DNA of 64,000 nucleotides from Aggregatibacter aphrophilus ATCC 33389 (GCF_900636915.1 NZ_LR134327.1:744001-808000), one strand, 5' to 3'. Positions 29,441-39,441 are shown, counted from the stretch's first letter. The notes: generated by a model not told the origin, from the sequence alone. Made by a program: numbers and translations.

Positions 29441-30838
29441 ATGGCAATTTCCCTAAACCATTTTTCCACAGCAGGAACCGAAATCTCCCTTGAGCAGCTT
29501 TTATCTGCGCGGGAAGCGCGTGCGTTGCTGCAACAACAGCTGTTAGCGCAATATGGGCAAACCTTGCTTTGCGTCACCTTAACGGCGGTGGGCGGGGTGA
29601 AGAAAAATGCCCTGTTGGATTATGTCTTTACAAAAACATTGGAAAATCTGACCGCACTTTTTATGCAGTTGCACATCACGCCCACAAAGGAAATTGTTCG
29701 TCCGTTAGTAACGGGACATGAGGGGTTTTTTGTGTTGCCGATAGATGGTCGTGCGCTTAAAGCGGCAACGATCGAATTGGAGGAAAGCATACCTCTTGCC
29801 CGTTTATGGGATTTGGATGTGTTCGATGCGAAAGGCAATCTGCTGAGCCGTGCAGATTTTGCTCTTCCGCCAAGAGCCTGCTTAGTGTGTGGCAATGAAG
29901 CAAAAATCTGTGCCAGAACCCGTAAACACGCCGTTGATGAAATTGTGGCGGAAATGCAATCCCGCGCCCAACGCCATGATGTGGCGGAATACATCGGTGA
30001 GCAGGTTTATTCGGCGTTGGTGCAAGAAGCACGATTGTCGCCGAAACCGGGCTTGGTGGATACCGTCAACAACGGTTCGCACAAGGACATGAACCTGCAT
30101 ACCTTTGAGCAAAGTGCGGTCAGTTTACGCCCTTTTTTTACGCAATTCGTACTCAAAGGCATGACCACCGCCCATTTGCCTGAAAAACAAATCTTAGCGG
30201 AGGTTCGTCCTCTTGGTCTGTTGGCAGAAAAGGCGATGTTTAAGGCCACCCATGGCGTTAACACCCATAAGGGGGCCATTTTTTCCTTCGGTTTGGTGTG
30301 CACAGCGATTGGACGCTTATTGATACGGCAAGACTTGGCACAAAGTGCGGTCGATTTTGATATTAAATTAATCTGCTCACTTGTCGCCCAATTTGCTCAA
30401 GGCCTCACCGACGAACTGAAACATTATCCCGACCATTTGCCGGTCACAGCCGGTGTGCGCTTATTCCGAAAATACGGTTTAACCGGCGCCCGCGGTGAAG
30501 CGGAAAGTGGTTTTAACCTAATTCAAACTTTGTTACCGCAATTTGATGAGTATCATCCGTTGGAGCGGGAACATCGTTTACTGATTCTGTTGTTGCATTT
30601 AATGGCAATCAATCCTGATACCAATGTGGTTCATCGCGGCGGTTTGGACGGGTTACATTTTATACGGCAAACAGCTCAAGATCTGCTTGCAGATCAACAT
30701 ACCGTATCGGATAAAGCAATACTGACACGGGCATTAATGAAATTTGATGCTGCCTGCATTGAACGTAATTTAAGTTCAGGTGGTAGTGCCGATTTATTGG
30801 CACTGGCGATTTTCTTTTTATCATTAAGAGGTAATTAA
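29441..30838 (+). CDS. citXG: Fused CitX-CitG: prosthetic group transferase and triphosphoribosyl-dephospho-CoA synthase
   Basis: One 465-aa protein carries both steps that make and attach the citrate lyase prosthetic group. Residues 1 to about 175 match CitX (apo-citrate lyase phosphoribosyl-dephospho-CoA transferase), with RPLVTGHEGFFVLPIDGRAL and LPPRACLVCGNEAKICAR. Residues from about 176 match CitG, which makes 2'-(5''-triphosphoribosyl)-3'-dephospho-CoA; VQEARLSPKPGLVDTVNNG and KATHGVNTHKGAIFSFGL are its signatures. The fusion is known in Haemophilus influenzae. Three uptake signals lie inside the gene. The ribosome site is weak, and the start was chosen because it begins the CitX-like region. 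Confidence 0.92.
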   Translation: MAISLNHFSTAGTEISLEQLLSAREARALLQQQLLAQYGQTLLCVTLTAVGGVKKNALLDYVFTKTLENLTALFMQLHITPTKEIVRPLVTGHEGFFVLPIDGRALKAATIELEESIPLARLWDLDVFDAKGNLLSRADFALPPRACLVCGNEAKICARTRKHAVDEIVAEMQSRAQRHDVAEYIGEQVYSALVQEARLSPKPGLVDTVNNGSHKDMNLHTFEQSAVSLRPFFTQFVLKGMTTAHLPEKQILAEVRPLGLLAEKAMFKATHGVNTHKGAIFSFGLVCTAIGRLLIRQDLAQSAVDFDIKLICSLVAQFAQGLTDELKHYPDHLPVTAGVRLFRKYGLTGARGEAESGFNLIQTLLPQFDEYHPLEREHRLLILLLHLMAINPDTNVVHRGGLDGLHFIRQTAQDLLADQHTVSDKAILTRALMKFDAACIERNLSSGGSADLLALAIFFLSLRGN

Positions 30839-30839
30839 A

Positions 30840-32282
30840 ATGGCACTATCTAAAAATGCAAAACTGGGAATTCTAGTGGTGATTCCACTCATCACATTCC
30901 TACTACCGGCACCGGAGGGCCTTTCTCTGATTGCTTGGCGTTTACTCGGGGTTTATATCGCCACCATTGTAGGTTTGGTATTAAAACCTTACGGCGAACC
31001 GGTGATTTTGCTGGCGGCAGTTGCAGTTTCCGGTGCGATTATCGGTAACACCGAAGGCGCCAAAGAATTTCTGAAAGCCGGTGACATCCTCAACGGCTAC
31101 AAATCCGGTACGACTTGGCTGATCTTCACTGCCTTCACACTGAGTTCTGCCTTTGTGATTACTGGGTTAGGTAAACGTATTGCCTATCACATGATTGGCG
31201 CTATGGGTAGCACGACCTTGCGACTTGGTTATGTAACCATGTTCTTGGATTTACTGCTCTCTCCTGCAACGCCGTCTAACACAGCGCGTTCAGGCGGGAT
31301 CGTATTCCCAATCATCAATAGTGTGGCGGTGGCGCTGGGGTCCGATCCTGAAAAAAGTCCGAAAAAAGCCGGCCGTTATTTAATGATGAACGTGTATATG
31401 GTGGTTAAAACCACATCCTATATCTTCTTAACCGCCATGGCGCCAAACGCCCTTGCACTTTCTTTAATGGCGCCGATTTTAGGTTTCAATATCGACTGGT
31501 TACACTGGTTCTTAGCCGCATCCGTGCCTGGTTTACTCTGTTTATTCTTAATTCCGTTAATCTGCTACTGGGTTTCTCCGCCGGAAATGAAAGAAGTGGA
31601 TAACAAAGAAATTGCCCGTAAAGGGTTGGAAGAATTAGGCCCGATGTCTTACCGCGAAAAAGCCTTGATTGTGTTATTTATCATTGCCTTATTCGGTTGG
31701 ATCTTCTCTTCTGCTCTTAACCTGAATGCTACCATCGTTGCGTTAATCGTGATGGTGTGTTGTATTGTGTTAAGCATCGTGTCTTGGGATGACATTTTGA
31801 AAAACAAAGGTGGCTGGAACACCTTGATTTGGTACGGTGGTATCATCGGGATGTCCGGTTTGCTTGAAAAAGCCAAATTCTTTGAATGGCTTGCGGAATC
31901 CTTAAAAGCGATTCTACAATTTGAAGGCCAGGGCACGCTTGCATTAATTGTGATTCTCACCTTAAGTGTGGCTGTGCGTTACTTGTTCGCTTCAGGCGGT
32001 GCCTACGTTGCTGCCATGGTGCCGGTATTCGCCACCGTCGGCCATGTTGCCGGCGCACCGGCCCAACTGCTTGCCCTCGGCTTATTATTCGCCAACTCCT
32101 ACGGCGGATCTGTCACTCACTACGGTGGCGGCCCGGGCCCAATTGCCTTCGGTGCGGGTTATAACGACATCAAATCTTGGTGGACAGCCGGTGCCATCAT
32201 TGCCTTCGGCAGTCTCGTCGTCCACCTCACCATCGGTATGACATGGTGGAACTTCTTAATGAGTGCAGGTTGGTTAAATTAA
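30840..32282 (+). CDS. citT: Citrate:succinate antiporter, DASS family
   Basis: This 480-aa inner-membrane carrier fits CitT, which swaps external citrate for internal succinate during citrate fermentation. It has about 12-14 hydrophobic segments. Conserved parts are LLSPATPSNTARSGGIVFPI near 140-159, with the SNT motif, and the second motif FANSYGGSVTHYGGGPGPIAFG near 420-440. The ATG lies one base after the citXG stop codon, with AGAGG before it, so it is the last gene of the cit operon. A terminator follows at once. Confidence 0.9.
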   Translation: MALSKNAKLGILVVIPLITFLLPAPEGLSLIAWRLLGVYIATIVGLVLKPYGEPVILLAAVAVSGAIIGNTEGAKEFLKAGDILNGYKSGTTWLIFTAFTLSSAFVITGLGKRIAYHMIGAMGSTTLRLGYVTMFLDLLLSPATPSNTARSGGIVFPIINSVAVALGSDPEKSPKKAGRYLMMNVYMVVKTTSYIFLTAMAPNALALSLMAPILGFNIDWLHWFLAASVPGLLCLFLIPLICYWVSPPEMKEVDNKEIARKGLEELGPMSYREKALIVLFIIALFGWIFSSALNLNATIVALIVMVCCIVLSIVSWDDILKNKGGWNTLIWYGGIIGMSGLLEKAKFFEWLAESLKAILQFEGQGTLALIVILTLSVAVRYLFASGGAYVAAMVPVFATVGHVAGAPAQLLALGLLFANSYGGSVTHYGGGPGPIAFGAGYNDIKSWWTAGAIIAFGSLVVHLTIGMTWWNFLMSAGWLN

Positions 32283-32301
32283 CCACTTCCGCAATAATAA
32301 C

Positions 32302-32325
32302 AAAGGGTGCTTATGCACCCTTTTT
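32302..32325 (+). terminator. Terminator of the cit operon
   Basis: AAAGGGTGC, loop TTAT, GCACCCTTT followed by TT: a 9-bp GC-rich stem ending in T residues, 20 bp after the citT stop. Confidence 0.8.
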
Positions 32326-32423
32326 CATGTTGAATACAAAAAAACGAATCGGCTCGATCTTGCGGAAAAAGTGCGGTTAAAAAATCGTTTATTTTCTACT
32401 ATTCGCCCCCACCATTAAAAAAT

Positions 32424-32888
32424 TTACTCCCCTTGATACCCTTCATCATGCAATGTCGGGTTCTCCGCACCTTGTTTTGCCAGCTGGTCGCAGATTTCAT
32501 TTTCACGGTGCCCGGTGTGTCCTTTAACCCAGCGCCAATCAACCTTATGACGAGCGATAGCTTGATCTAATGCTATCCATAAATCTTGGTTTTTTACCGG
32601 TTTGCCACTACTGGCTTTCCAATTGTTTTTTTTCCAATTGAAAATCCATTGCGTAATGCCGTTTTTCATGTATTGGCTATCGCTGTATAAATGGATGTCG
32701 CAAGGCTCTTTGAGGCTATTTAACGCTTCGATGACGGCCAATAATTCCATGCGATTATTAGTGGTGAGGAAATAACCTTTTGAGAGGCTTTTTTCATGTT
32801 GTTTGTAACGAAGCAGAACGCCAATACCTCCGGCGCCCGGGTTTCCAAGGCAGGATCCGTCGGTAAAAATTTCGATTTGTTTACGCAT
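32424..32888 (-). CDS. rnhA: Ribonuclease HI
   Basis: This 154-aa RNase HI cuts the RNA strand of RNA-DNA hybrids, for example R-loops and Okazaki primers. The start [19 protein letters not shown] places the catalytic Asp at 10. [12 protein letters not shown] gives Glu48, [11 protein letters not shown] gives Asp70, and the last acidic residue is in [10 protein letters not shown]. It is divergent from dnaQ, the same rnhA/dnaQ arrangement as in E. coli. Confidence 0.97.
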   Translation of the reverse strand: MRKQIEIFTDGSCLGNPGAGGIGVLLRYKQHEKSLSKGYFLTTNNRMELLAVIEALNSLKEPCDIHLYSDSQYMKNGITQWIFNWKKNNWKASSGKPVKNQDLWIALDQAIARHKVDWRWVKGHTGHRENEICDQLAKQGAENPTLHDEGYQGE

Positions 32889-32955
32889 ATTGACTACTAA
32901 TTTATTGCAAATGAGGCGATAATACCCGAAATTTTTGCGGATAAAAAGTGAAGTT

Positions 32956-33720
32956 ATGAGTATTCAAACCCATCAGAATCGTCAGATCGTACTGGATACG
33001 GAAACCACCGGTATGAATCAATTAGGCGCCCACTATGAAGGCCACTGCATTATTGAAATCGGCGCGGTAGAACTAATTAACCGTCGTTATACCGGCAATA
33101 ATTTTCACATTTATATTAAACCTGATCGGCCTATCGATCCCGAGGCCATTAAAGTTCACGGCATTACTGATGAAATGTTGGCGGACAAACCAGATTTTAG
33201 CCAGATAGCGAATGAATTTATTGAATACATCAAAGGTGCCGAGTTATTGATCCATAATGCGCCCTTCGACGTGGGCTTTATGGATTATGAATTTCGTAAG
33301 CTGAATTTGCCGATAAAAACCAATGATATTTGCACGGTTACCGACACCTTGGTGATGGCGCGCCAAATGTATCCCGGCAAGAAGAATAATTTGGATGCTT
33401 TATGTTCCCGCTTAGATATTGATAACAGTAAACGTACCCTGCACGGCGCGTTGTTGGATTCGGAAATTTTAGCAGACGTTTACCTTGCCATGACCGGCGG
33501 GCAAACCAGTTTATTTGATGAAAGCGAACAGGACGTGATTCAACAAGCGGTAACGCATCATCAGCTGAAAAGTGCGGTGACTTTTTCGCGTAATTTACGC
33601 TTGCTAAAACCGACAGAAGAAGAACTGGAAGCCCATTTGGAATATCTCAAATTGATTAACAAAAAAAGCAAAGAAAATTGTCTGTGGGATCGCCGTACAA
33701 AAGAGGAAACCTTGCAGTAA
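32956..33720 (+). CDS. dnaQ: DNA polymerase III epsilon subunit, 3'-5' proofreading exonuclease
   Basis: This protein of about 254 aa is the proofreading subunit of the replicative polymerase. The exonuclease motifs are [15 protein letters not shown] (Exo I), [16 protein letters not shown] (Exo II) and [20 protein letters not shown] (Exo III). The C-terminal tail holds the part that binds the alpha subunit; an uptake signal at about 33569 encodes LKSAVTFS in the linker between exonuclease and tail. I start at MSIQTHQNR, seven codons inside the longest frame, because GTGAAG is just upstream and the first codons are the divergent promoter region. Confidence 0.95.
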   Translation: MSIQTHQNRQIVLDTETTGMNQLGAHYEGHCIIEIGAVELINRRYTGNNFHIYIKPDRPIDPEAIKVHGITDEMLADKPDFSQIANEFIEYIKGAELLIHNAPFDVGFMDYEFRKLNLPIKTNDICTVTDTLVMARQMYPGKKNNLDALCSRLDIDNSKRTLHGALLDSEILADVYLAMTGGQTSLFDESEQDVIQQAVTHHQLKSAVTFSRNLRLLKPTEEELEAHLEYLKLINKKSKENCLWDRRTKEETLQ

Positions 33721-33771
33721 AAATAATCGTTCACCGATTAAACAAGTAACCGAAAAAAACAAAAAAAAAAG

Positions 33772-33800
33772 TTGACGGAATCCCCCTACGCCATTATTAT
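33772..33800 (+). promoter_or_regulatory. Promoter of the tRNA-Asp pair
   Basis: TTGACG (33772-33777), a 17-bp spacer and TATTAT (33795-33800) give a strong sigma70 match 15 bp before the first tRNA. The discriminator after the -10 is GC-rich (GCACC), typical of stringently controlled stable RNA genes. Confidence 0.7.
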
Positions 33801-33815
33801 GCACCTCACCTGTGC

Positions 33816-33892
33816 GGAGTGGTAGTTCAGCTGGTTAGAATACCTGCCTGTCACGCAGGGGGTCGCGGGTTCGAGTCCCGTCCATTCCGCCA
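33816..33892 (+). tRNA. tRNA-Asp (GUC), copy 1
   Basis: A 77-nt cloverleaf is visible, with anticodon GTC in CCTGTCACG, TTCGAGTCC in the T arm and an encoded CCA end. The acceptor stem is GGAGTGG/CCATTCC. Confidence 0.96.
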
Positions 33893-33914
33893 ATTTTTAT
33901 CTCAATTCTAATTC

Positions 33915-33991
33915 GGAGCGGTAGTTCAGCTGGTTAGAATACCTGCCTGTCACGCAGGGGGTCGCGGGTTCGAGTCCCGTCCGTTCCGCCA
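33915..33991 (+). tRNA. tRNA-Asp (GUC), copy 2
   Basis: A 77-nt tandem copy starts 22 bp after copy 1. It is identical except for one acceptor base pair: GGAGCGG/CCGTTCC here, against GGAGTGG/CCATTCC in copy 1. Both changes keep pairing. Confidence 0.96.
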
Positions 33992-34180
33992 ATTTTCTCA
34001 AATATCAAGCTGTTTTATTCTTACTTACAATAATCCTCATATTCTTATCGTATACAAAATATCATTAGGTTTATTTTGTATGTCTTCCTTTTTTATTTTC
34101 TGCTAAAACGAAGAGATTGTTTCAAGCCTAAATACAAATCAAAGGACAATCAATCCACCGTTTATTTGTTACAGTAAAAA

Positions 34181-34202
34181 GGCACTTTTTCAAGTGCCTG
34201 TT
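34181..34202 (-). terminator. Terminator after the cupin gene
   Basis: GGCACTT and AAGTGCC form a stem; read on the minus strand it ends in TTTTT. It lies just past the cupin stop. Confidence 0.65.
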
Positions 34203-34209
34203 TCCCCCA

Positions 34210-34548
34210 CTATCTTCCCTCTTTTGGGAAAACTACTGTTAAAAACATTTTAAAATTTTCCAAAGCATATAATGCATGAGGAACATCTGCCGGAAGCACA
34301 ATACTCTCGCCGCCATTTACTTCATAATCGGTTTTATCGATGGTAATGCGGGCTTTACCTTCCAACATCGTAACAAGGGCGTCACCACGAGATTTATGCG
34401 CGCTAATTTCTTCTCCTTTCGGTAAACAAAACATGGTTAATCCTACGGCCGGATTTTGTGAGAATGTTTTACTGATTACCTGCCCATCCTGATATGTCAA
34501 AAGATCATTAAGTTTAAGAACGGTCGCCTTTTCAATATTTTTTAACAT
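34210..34548 (-). CDS. Small cupin-domain protein
   Basis: This 112-aa protein is a single cupin barrel. The two conserved motifs are visible as EEISAHKSRGDALVTMLEG (motif 1; usually His ligands and a Glu) and VLPADVPHALYALE (motif 2). The metal site looks reduced: motif 1 keeps one His and motif 2 one His. Function is unknown; relatives are often annotated only as cupin proteins. It stands alone, downstream of the tRNA pair in the opposite direction. AAGGAGA precedes the ATG, a strong ribosome site. Confidence 0.85.
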   Translation of the reverse strand: MLKNIEKATVLKLNDLLTYQDGQVISKTFSQNPAVGLTMFCLPKGEEISAHKSRGDALVTMLEGKARITIDKTDYEVNGGESIVLPADVPHALYALENFKMFLTVVFPKEGR

Positions 34549-34795
34549 ACTTATTCTCCTTTTTAAGTCGTCAAATCAGAACTCGCTCCCTCAATTAAGT
34601 AGTAGCTAAGCCATTATACGCCTGCACAAAATGAAATTCATTATCATCTAAAATATTTATGTATGAAAATCGAAAAACGTTATTTTTTCAGACCGCACTT
34701 TTGCTTTACAAAAAGCAAAATCCGCCTAAAATAGCCGTCTTTATTCCATTTGCCTTGCGCAAATTCCTGACCTGACATCAGACCAAGAGACCATT

Positions 34796-36184
34796 ATGAC
34801 AACCCTATTTAAACCTGAATTACTTTCCCCTGCCGGCTCCTTAAAAAATATGCGTTATGCCTTTGCTTATGGCGCAGACGCCGTGTATGCCGGTCAACCG
34901 CGTTACAGCTTGCGCGTACGCAATAATGAATTTAATCACGCCAATTTAAAAATCGGCATTGATGAAGCCCATGCGCTAGGCAAAAAGTTCTATGTCGTCG
35001 TGAACATTGCGCCGCACAATTCCAAGCTCAAAACTTTTATTAAAGATTTACAACCGGTTATCGACATGGGCCCGGATGCACTGATCATGTCCGATCCCGG
35101 TTTGATTATGCTGGTACGTGAACACTTCCCTGACATTGATATTCACCTTTCCGTGCAAGCCAATGCGGTGAACTGGGCAACTGTGAAATTCTGGAAGCAA
35201 ATGGGGTTAACCCGCGTGATTTTATCGCGTGAGCTTTCCCTTGATGAAATCGCCGAAATCCGCCAACAAGTGCCGGATATTGAACTGGAAATTTTCGTGC
35301 ATGGCGCACTTTGCATGGCCTATTCCGGCCGTTGCCTGCTTTCCGGCTATATCAACAAACGCGACCCAAACCAAGGCACCTGCACTAACGCCTGCCGTTG
35401 GGAATACAAAATGGAAGAAGGCAAAGTGGATGACGTGGGCAATATCGTGCCGAAATTCGACCCAAGCCAACAGATTGAGGTGAAAAATGTCGCCCCAACG
35501 TTGGGCGAAGGCACAGTAACCGATAAAGTGTTCCTTTATACCGAAGCGCAAAATCCTGACGAGCAAATGACCGCCTTTGAAGACGAACACGGCACTTACT
35601 TCATGAACTCGAAAGATTTATGCGCAGTGCAACATGTGGAAAAACTCACTGCACTTGGTGTGCATTCCTTAAAAATCGAAGGTCGCACCAAATCCTTCTA
35701 CTATTGTGCTCGTACCGCTCAAGTGTATCGCAAAGCCATTGACGATGCGGCCGCCGGTAAACCGTTTGATGAAAATCTGATGGACACCTTAGAGTCCCTT
35801 GCCCACCGTGGTTATACTGAAGGTTTCCTACGTCGCCACACCCACGATGAATACCAAAATTATGACTACGGCTACTCCATTTCTGACCGTCAACAATTTG
35901 TCGGCGAATTCACCGGCAAACGCAATGAACTCGGCATGGCAGAAGTAGCGGTGAAGAATAAATTCTTGCTTGGTGATGAAGTGGAAATGATGACACCGCA
36001 AGGCAACATCGTGTTTAAAATCAACAAAATGCTCAACCGAAAAAATGCTGAAGTCGATGCGGCCTTGGGCGACGGACACTTTGTCTTTTTAGATATGCCA
36101 CAGGATATTCATTTGGATTATGCGTTGCTCATGCGTAATTTGGTTAACGCCAACACCCGCAATCCACATGAAAAGAAAGGTTAA
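34796..36184 (+). CDS. trhP: U32 family tRNA hydroxylation protein TrhP (YegQ)
   Basis: This 462-aa U32 'peptidase-like' protein matches YegQ, now known as TrhP, which is needed to hydroxylate U34 of certain tRNAs using prephenate-derived chemistry. The core has LLSPAGSLKNMRYAFAYGAD near the start and EIFVHGALCMAYSGRCLLSG near 165-184, where the cysteines of the iron-sulfur site lie; further Cys occur in GTCTNACRWEY. This step precedes the cmoB reaction encoded elsewhere in this window. An uptake signal precedes the promoter region. Confidence 0.93.
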   Translation: MTTLFKPELLSPAGSLKNMRYAFAYGADAVYAGQPRYSLRVRNNEFNHANLKIGIDEAHALGKKFYVVVNIAPHNSKLKTFIKDLQPVIDMGPDALIMSDPGLIMLVREHFPDIDIHLSVQANAVNWATVKFWKQMGLTRVILSRELSLDEIAEIRQQVPDIELEIFVHGALCMAYSGRCLLSGYINKRDPNQGTCTNACRWEYKMEEGKVDDVGNIVPKFDPSQQIEVKNVAPTLGEGTVTDKVFLYTEAQNPDEQMTAFEDEHGTYFMNSKDLCAVQHVEKLTALGVHSLKIEGRTKSFYYCARTAQVYRKAIDDAAAGKPFDENLMDTLESLAHRGYTEGFLRRHTHDEYQNYDYGYSISDRQQFVGEFTGKRNELGMAEVAVKNKFLLGDEVEMMTPQGNIVFKINKMLNRKNAEVDAALGDGHFVFLDMPQDIHLDYALLMRNLVNANTRNPHEKKG

Positions 36185-36270
36185 TTTTTTGTTGCAGATT
36201 TGTTGAAATATAAATCAAGATGGCTATAATGTCGCCATCCCCTAATAAAAATATGACTCCAAATACTCTT

Positions 36271-36301
36271 AGCCCTTCTCCCCTTGAAGGGCTTTTTTTT
36301 A
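36271..36301 (+). terminator. Bidirectional terminator between trhP and rlmKL
   Basis: AGCCCTTC, loop, GAAGGGCT followed by TTTTTTTT. It lies between two converging genes. Confidence 0.8.
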
Positions 36302-36313
36302 TCTCTTGAATAA

Positions 36314-38470
36314 TTAACGGTGTGCCTCTGCTTGCACCAGCCAACAATTATGAATTTGCTTATTGCGTTCAAAATCCAACGGTAAGGTTTTGTGAGAAAT
36401 TTCTACCGCACTTAAGCCTAACTCTTCCAACTTAGCAAAATCCATTTTGAAACCGCGTTTGTTGTTAGAGAACACAATGGTGCCGCTCGGACGCAGAATA
36501 CGTTTTAAATTCGTCATTAACTTAATGTGATCCCGTTGCACGTCCCAACTGTCTTCCATGCGTTTTGAATTGGAGAATGTCGGCGGGTCAACAAAAATCA
36601 AATCAAACTGACGGTCGCATTTCTCTAGCCATTGCAGGCAATCCGCTTGAATCAGTTTGTGCTGTTTACCTTCAATGTCGTTCAACAACAAATTCTGTTC
36701 CGCCCAGTTGAGATAGGTATTTGACATATCCACGGTAGTGGTTGATTTTGCCTTACCCAACGCTGCATGTACCGTTGCCGAACCGGTGTAAGCAAATAAA
36801 TTGAGGAAATCTTTGCCTTGCGCCATTTCACCTAACATTTTACGGGTCAGGCGATGATCCAAAAATAAGCCGGTATCCAAATAATCTGTTAAGTTCACCC
36901 ACAACTTCGCGCCGTATTCGTTCACATAAAAATACTCGCCTTTGTTCGCCAATTTTTCATATTGATTAGTGCCTTTTTGTTTTTGGCGCACTTTTAAAAT
37001 CAACTTATTGGTTTCAATACCGGTAACGATCAACGTAGCATTCACCGCATCCAACAACCGTTGGCGCGCTTTATTTTCATCAATATTTTTTGGCGCGGCA
37101 TATTCCTGCACCACAATGTGATCGGCATAACGATCCACCGCCAAATTGTATTCCGGCAAATCCGCATCATATAAGCGATAAGCGTCTAGCCCTTGCTGCT
37201 TAGCCCATTTCTCAATTTTCTTGATATTTTTTTGCAGGCGATTAGCGAAATCCACTGCTACTTCAGAAGAAACTGAAGAAGTGCGGTCAAATTCTACGGC
37301 GTTTTCTACCGCACTTTGCTCTGCGCGCTCGGCAATTTGATAATTTTTCTGTACGCAATCTAACGGGCCGTTTTTTGCTTTAAACTGACGATGAGAACGT
37401 AAGCGCAAGCAATCCAATAGACTTGGCTCACCACTGAAAATAGATGCGTTCCAGCCGGCAAATTGTTGTTTCAAGCGTTGGCCAAACACAGAATACAAGG
37501 CAATAAGCGCCGGCGTAGTGCCTAAACGTTCGCCGTACGGCGGGTTACAAATCACCGTGCCTGCTACGTTCGGACTTGGATTTTTTATCGCCACCACATC
37601 GCCCTGTTGCCATTGCATCAGATGCGCCACGCCCGCATTTTTGGCGTTTTGTTTGGCTTTTTGCAACACGCGATGATCCAAATCAAAGCCATAAAAGTGC
37701 GGTGGATTTTCACGTTGTTTTTCGGCTTCCGCCAAGGCTAAAGCCTCTTCTTTCAGCTTTTCCCACGCTGCCTGATTATGCGCCTGCCAAAAATCAAAGC
37801 CCCAATGCAGACGATATAATTGCGGTGCGATTTGCGCTTCCATTTGTGCCGCTTCAATCAATAGCGTACCCGAACCGCACATCGGATCCACTAACGGCGT
37901 GCCTTTTTGCCAACCGGAACGCAGTACAATCGCAGCAGCCAAAGTTTCACGCAACGGCGCTTTGCCGGTGTCTTCACGATAACCCCGCATATGCAGCGCA
38001 TCACCACTCAAATCAAGCGACAGCACCACCTCATCACGATTCAAATACGCATGAATACGAATATCCGGTTGTTCTTTATCCACGTTTGGACGAGCCCGAC
38101 CATGGCGTTCAAAATAATCCACAATCCCATCTTTCACACGCATTGCGCCGAATTGGGTATGACGAATTTCCTGGTTTGTACCGTTAAAATCCACGAAAAA
38201 ATGGACTTTTTCATCAAAATAATCCAACCAATTTACGCCCACCACCGCAGAATATAAATCCAAATCGCTAAAGACTTTGGCTTGCACGATAGGCAATAAA
38301 ATGCGTGAACTCAAACGGCTCCAAAGCAAAGTGCGATACAGGGTTTCATCATCCGCCCAGTAATGCACGCCGCCTTGCGCGACTTTAGCATCCTGTGCGC
38401 CTAATTCGGTCAATTCGGATTTCAAAAGCTCTTCAAACCCTCGGGCAGTGGTGGCAAAAAGTTGTTTCAT
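36314..38470 (-). CDS. rlmL: 23S rRNA methyltransferase RlmKL, fused
   Basis: This 718-aa protein carries two methyltransferases: the N-terminal RlmL (m2G2445) and the C-terminal RlmK (m7G2069). A THUMP domain lies at about 45-155. RlmL motifs are [16 protein letters not shown] near 196 and the catalytic [10 protein letters not shown] near 310. RlmK motifs are [16 protein letters not shown] near 550 and [15 protein letters not shown] near 625. The linker between them (about 383-402, [13 protein letters not shown]) is encoded over two opposite uptake signals (about 37281 and 37311). This fits a tolerant hinge. It is separated from queC by about 170 bp containing three uptake signals. Confidence 0.96.
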   Translation of the reverse strand: MKQLFATTARGFEELLKSELTELGAQDAKVAQGGVHYWADDETLYRTLLWSRLSSRILLPIVQAKVFSDLDLYSAVVGVNWLDYFDEKVHFFVDFNGTNQEIRHTQFGAMRVKDGIVDYFERHGRARPNVDKEQPDIRIHAYLNRDEVVLSLDLSGDALHMRGYREDTGKAPLRETLAAAIVLRSGWQKGTPLVDPMCGSGTLLIEAAQMEAQIAPQLYRLHWGFDFWQAHNQAAWEKLKEEALALAEAEKQRENPPHFYGFDLDHRVLQKAKQNAKNAGVAHLMQWQQGDVVAIKNPSPNVAGTVICNPPYGERLGTTPALIALYSVFGQRLKQQFAGWNASIFSGEPSLLDCLRLRSHRQFKAKNGPLDCVQKNYQIAERAEQSAVENAVEFDRTSSVSSEVAVDFANRLQKNIKKIEKWAKQQGLDAYRLYDADLPEYNLAVDRYADHIVVQEYAAPKNIDENKARQRLLDAVNATLIVTGIETNKLILKVRQKQKGTNQYEKLANKGEYFYVNEYGAKLWVNLTDYLDTGLFLDHRLTRKMLGEMAQGKDFLNLFAYTGSATVHAALGKAKSTTTVDMSNTYLNWAEQNLLLNDIEGKQHKLIQADCLQWLEKCDRQFDLIFVDPPTFSNSKRMEDSWDVQRDHIKLMTNLKRILRPSGTIVFSNNKRGFKMDFAKLEELGLSAVEISHKTLPLDFERNKQIHNCWLVQAEAHR

Positions 38471-38576
38471 AAGGTCTCAATGGTTGGAAAAATTGGCGGG
38501 GATTATAGCAGTTTTAAACGCCAAGTGCGTTGAAGTGCGGTGGATTTTACGGATATTTTAGATTCCCGCTAAAAAC

Positions 38577-38634
38577 CAACCGCACTTTTAGTGTAATTTC
38601 ATCTTCTACTGATTCATTAAAAAGTGCGGTGTTT
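38577..38634. terminator. Facing uptake signals between queC and rlmKL, possible terminator
   Basis: ACCGCACTTTTAG and a facing AAAAAGTGCGGT about 34 nt later can pair and are followed by GTTTTTTC on the plus strand. A third uptake signal lies at about 38533. On the minus strand this could end the queC transcript. The loop is long, so efficiency is uncertain. Confidence 0.5.
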
Positions 38635-38637
38635 TTT

Positions 38638-39309
38638 CTAAACGTTTTTAGTGTCACGTGCCTGCAAATACGCGTTCAACCCACGCTCTCGTAAAATACA
38701 ACTCGGGCATTCACCGCAGCCACCTTCTACCCCGTTGTAGCAAGTGTGCGTGTGTTGGCGGATGTAATCGAATGCGCCGAGTTGATCTGCCAGTGCCCAA
38801 GTGTCTTTTTTATCTAACCACATGAGTGGCGTGCGAATGTCAAAAGGGTAATCCATGGCCAGGTTTAAAGTCACGTTCATGGATTTGACAAACACGTCGC
38901 GACAATCGGGATAACCGCTGAAATCCGTTTCGCACACGCCGGTGTAAATGACACGAATGCCTTGGCTTTTGGCGTAAATGGCGGCGTAAAGCAAAAATAA
39001 GGCGTTGCGCCCGTCCACAAAAGTATTTGGTAATTCATCGTCTTTTTGACTAATTTGTGCGTTTGGATCCATCAGGGCATTGTGCGTAATAGCTTTGATT
39101 ACACTGGTATCGAGTAGCGTTTGTTTGACCTTCAAATCCTGCGCAATCCAACGGGCTTTTTCCAGTTCGATGGCATGGCGTTGGCCATACTGAAAGGTGA
39201 TGACTTCAACATTTTCCGCACCAAATTCTTTGATCGCGAGAAATAAACAGGTGGTGGAATCTTGCCCGCCGGAGAAAATCACAAGGGCTTTGTTCGGTTG
39301 ATTTGACAT
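38638..39309 (-). CDS. queC: 7-cyano-7-deazaguanine synthase
   Basis: This 223-aa QueC turns 7-carboxy-7-deazaguanine into preQ0 using ATP and ammonia, for queuosine in tRNA. The PP-loop [14 protein letters not shown] starts near residue 12. The zinc site is near the end: [21 protein letters not shown], with four cysteines. A preQ1-I riboswitch covers the ribosome site directly upstream, so the product pathway should control its own translation. Confidence 0.96.
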   Translation of the reverse strand: MSNQPNKALVIFSGGQDSTTCLFLAIKEFGAENVEVITFQYGQRHAIELEKARWIAQDLKVKQTLLDTSVIKAITHNALMDPNAQISQKDDELPNTFVDGRNALFLLYAAIYAKSQGIRVIYTGVCETDFSGYPDCRDVFVKSMNVTLNLAMDYPFDIRTPLMWLDKKDTWALADQLGAFDYIRQHTHTCYNGVEGGCGECPSCILRERGLNAYLQARDTKNV

Positions 39310-39314
39310 GATAT

Positions 39315-39352
39315 ATCCTTAGTTTTTTTATGTGGGAGGGTTGCGAACCACA
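39315..39352 (-). promoter_or_regulatory. preQ1-I riboswitch in the queC leader
   Basis: On the minus strand the leader reads TGTGG, TTCGCAACCCTC, CCACA, then TAAAAAAACTAAGGA. This is the preQ1 class I layout: a short P1 stem, a loop with the CNNACCC-type segment, an A-rich tail and a 3' pseudoknot strand. As I remember it, the B. subtilis queC aptamer ends almost the same way (ATAAAAAACTAAGGA). The AAGGA is also the queC ribosome site, so ligand binding should block translation. Confidence 0.85.
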
Positions 39353-39381
39353 GATGAAAGAGGTGGCATTGTAGCAAAAAT

Positions 39382-39405
39382 AAAGGGGATGAAACATCCC
39401 CTTTA
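39382..39405 (-). terminator. Terminator after cpdA
   Basis: AAAGGGGATG, loop AAA, CATCCCCTTT forms a 10-bp stem; read on the minus strand it is followed by ATTTTT. It ends cpdA transcription about 30 bp before the queC aptamer. Confidence 0.75.
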
Positions 39406-39441
39406 AAAACGTTGTGAATTTCGACCGCACTTTAACGTCAA

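Noticed and set aside
37576-38187. 203-codon plus-strand frame inside rlmKL
   Set aside because: It is antisense to a fully conserved methyltransferase and has low-complexity content.
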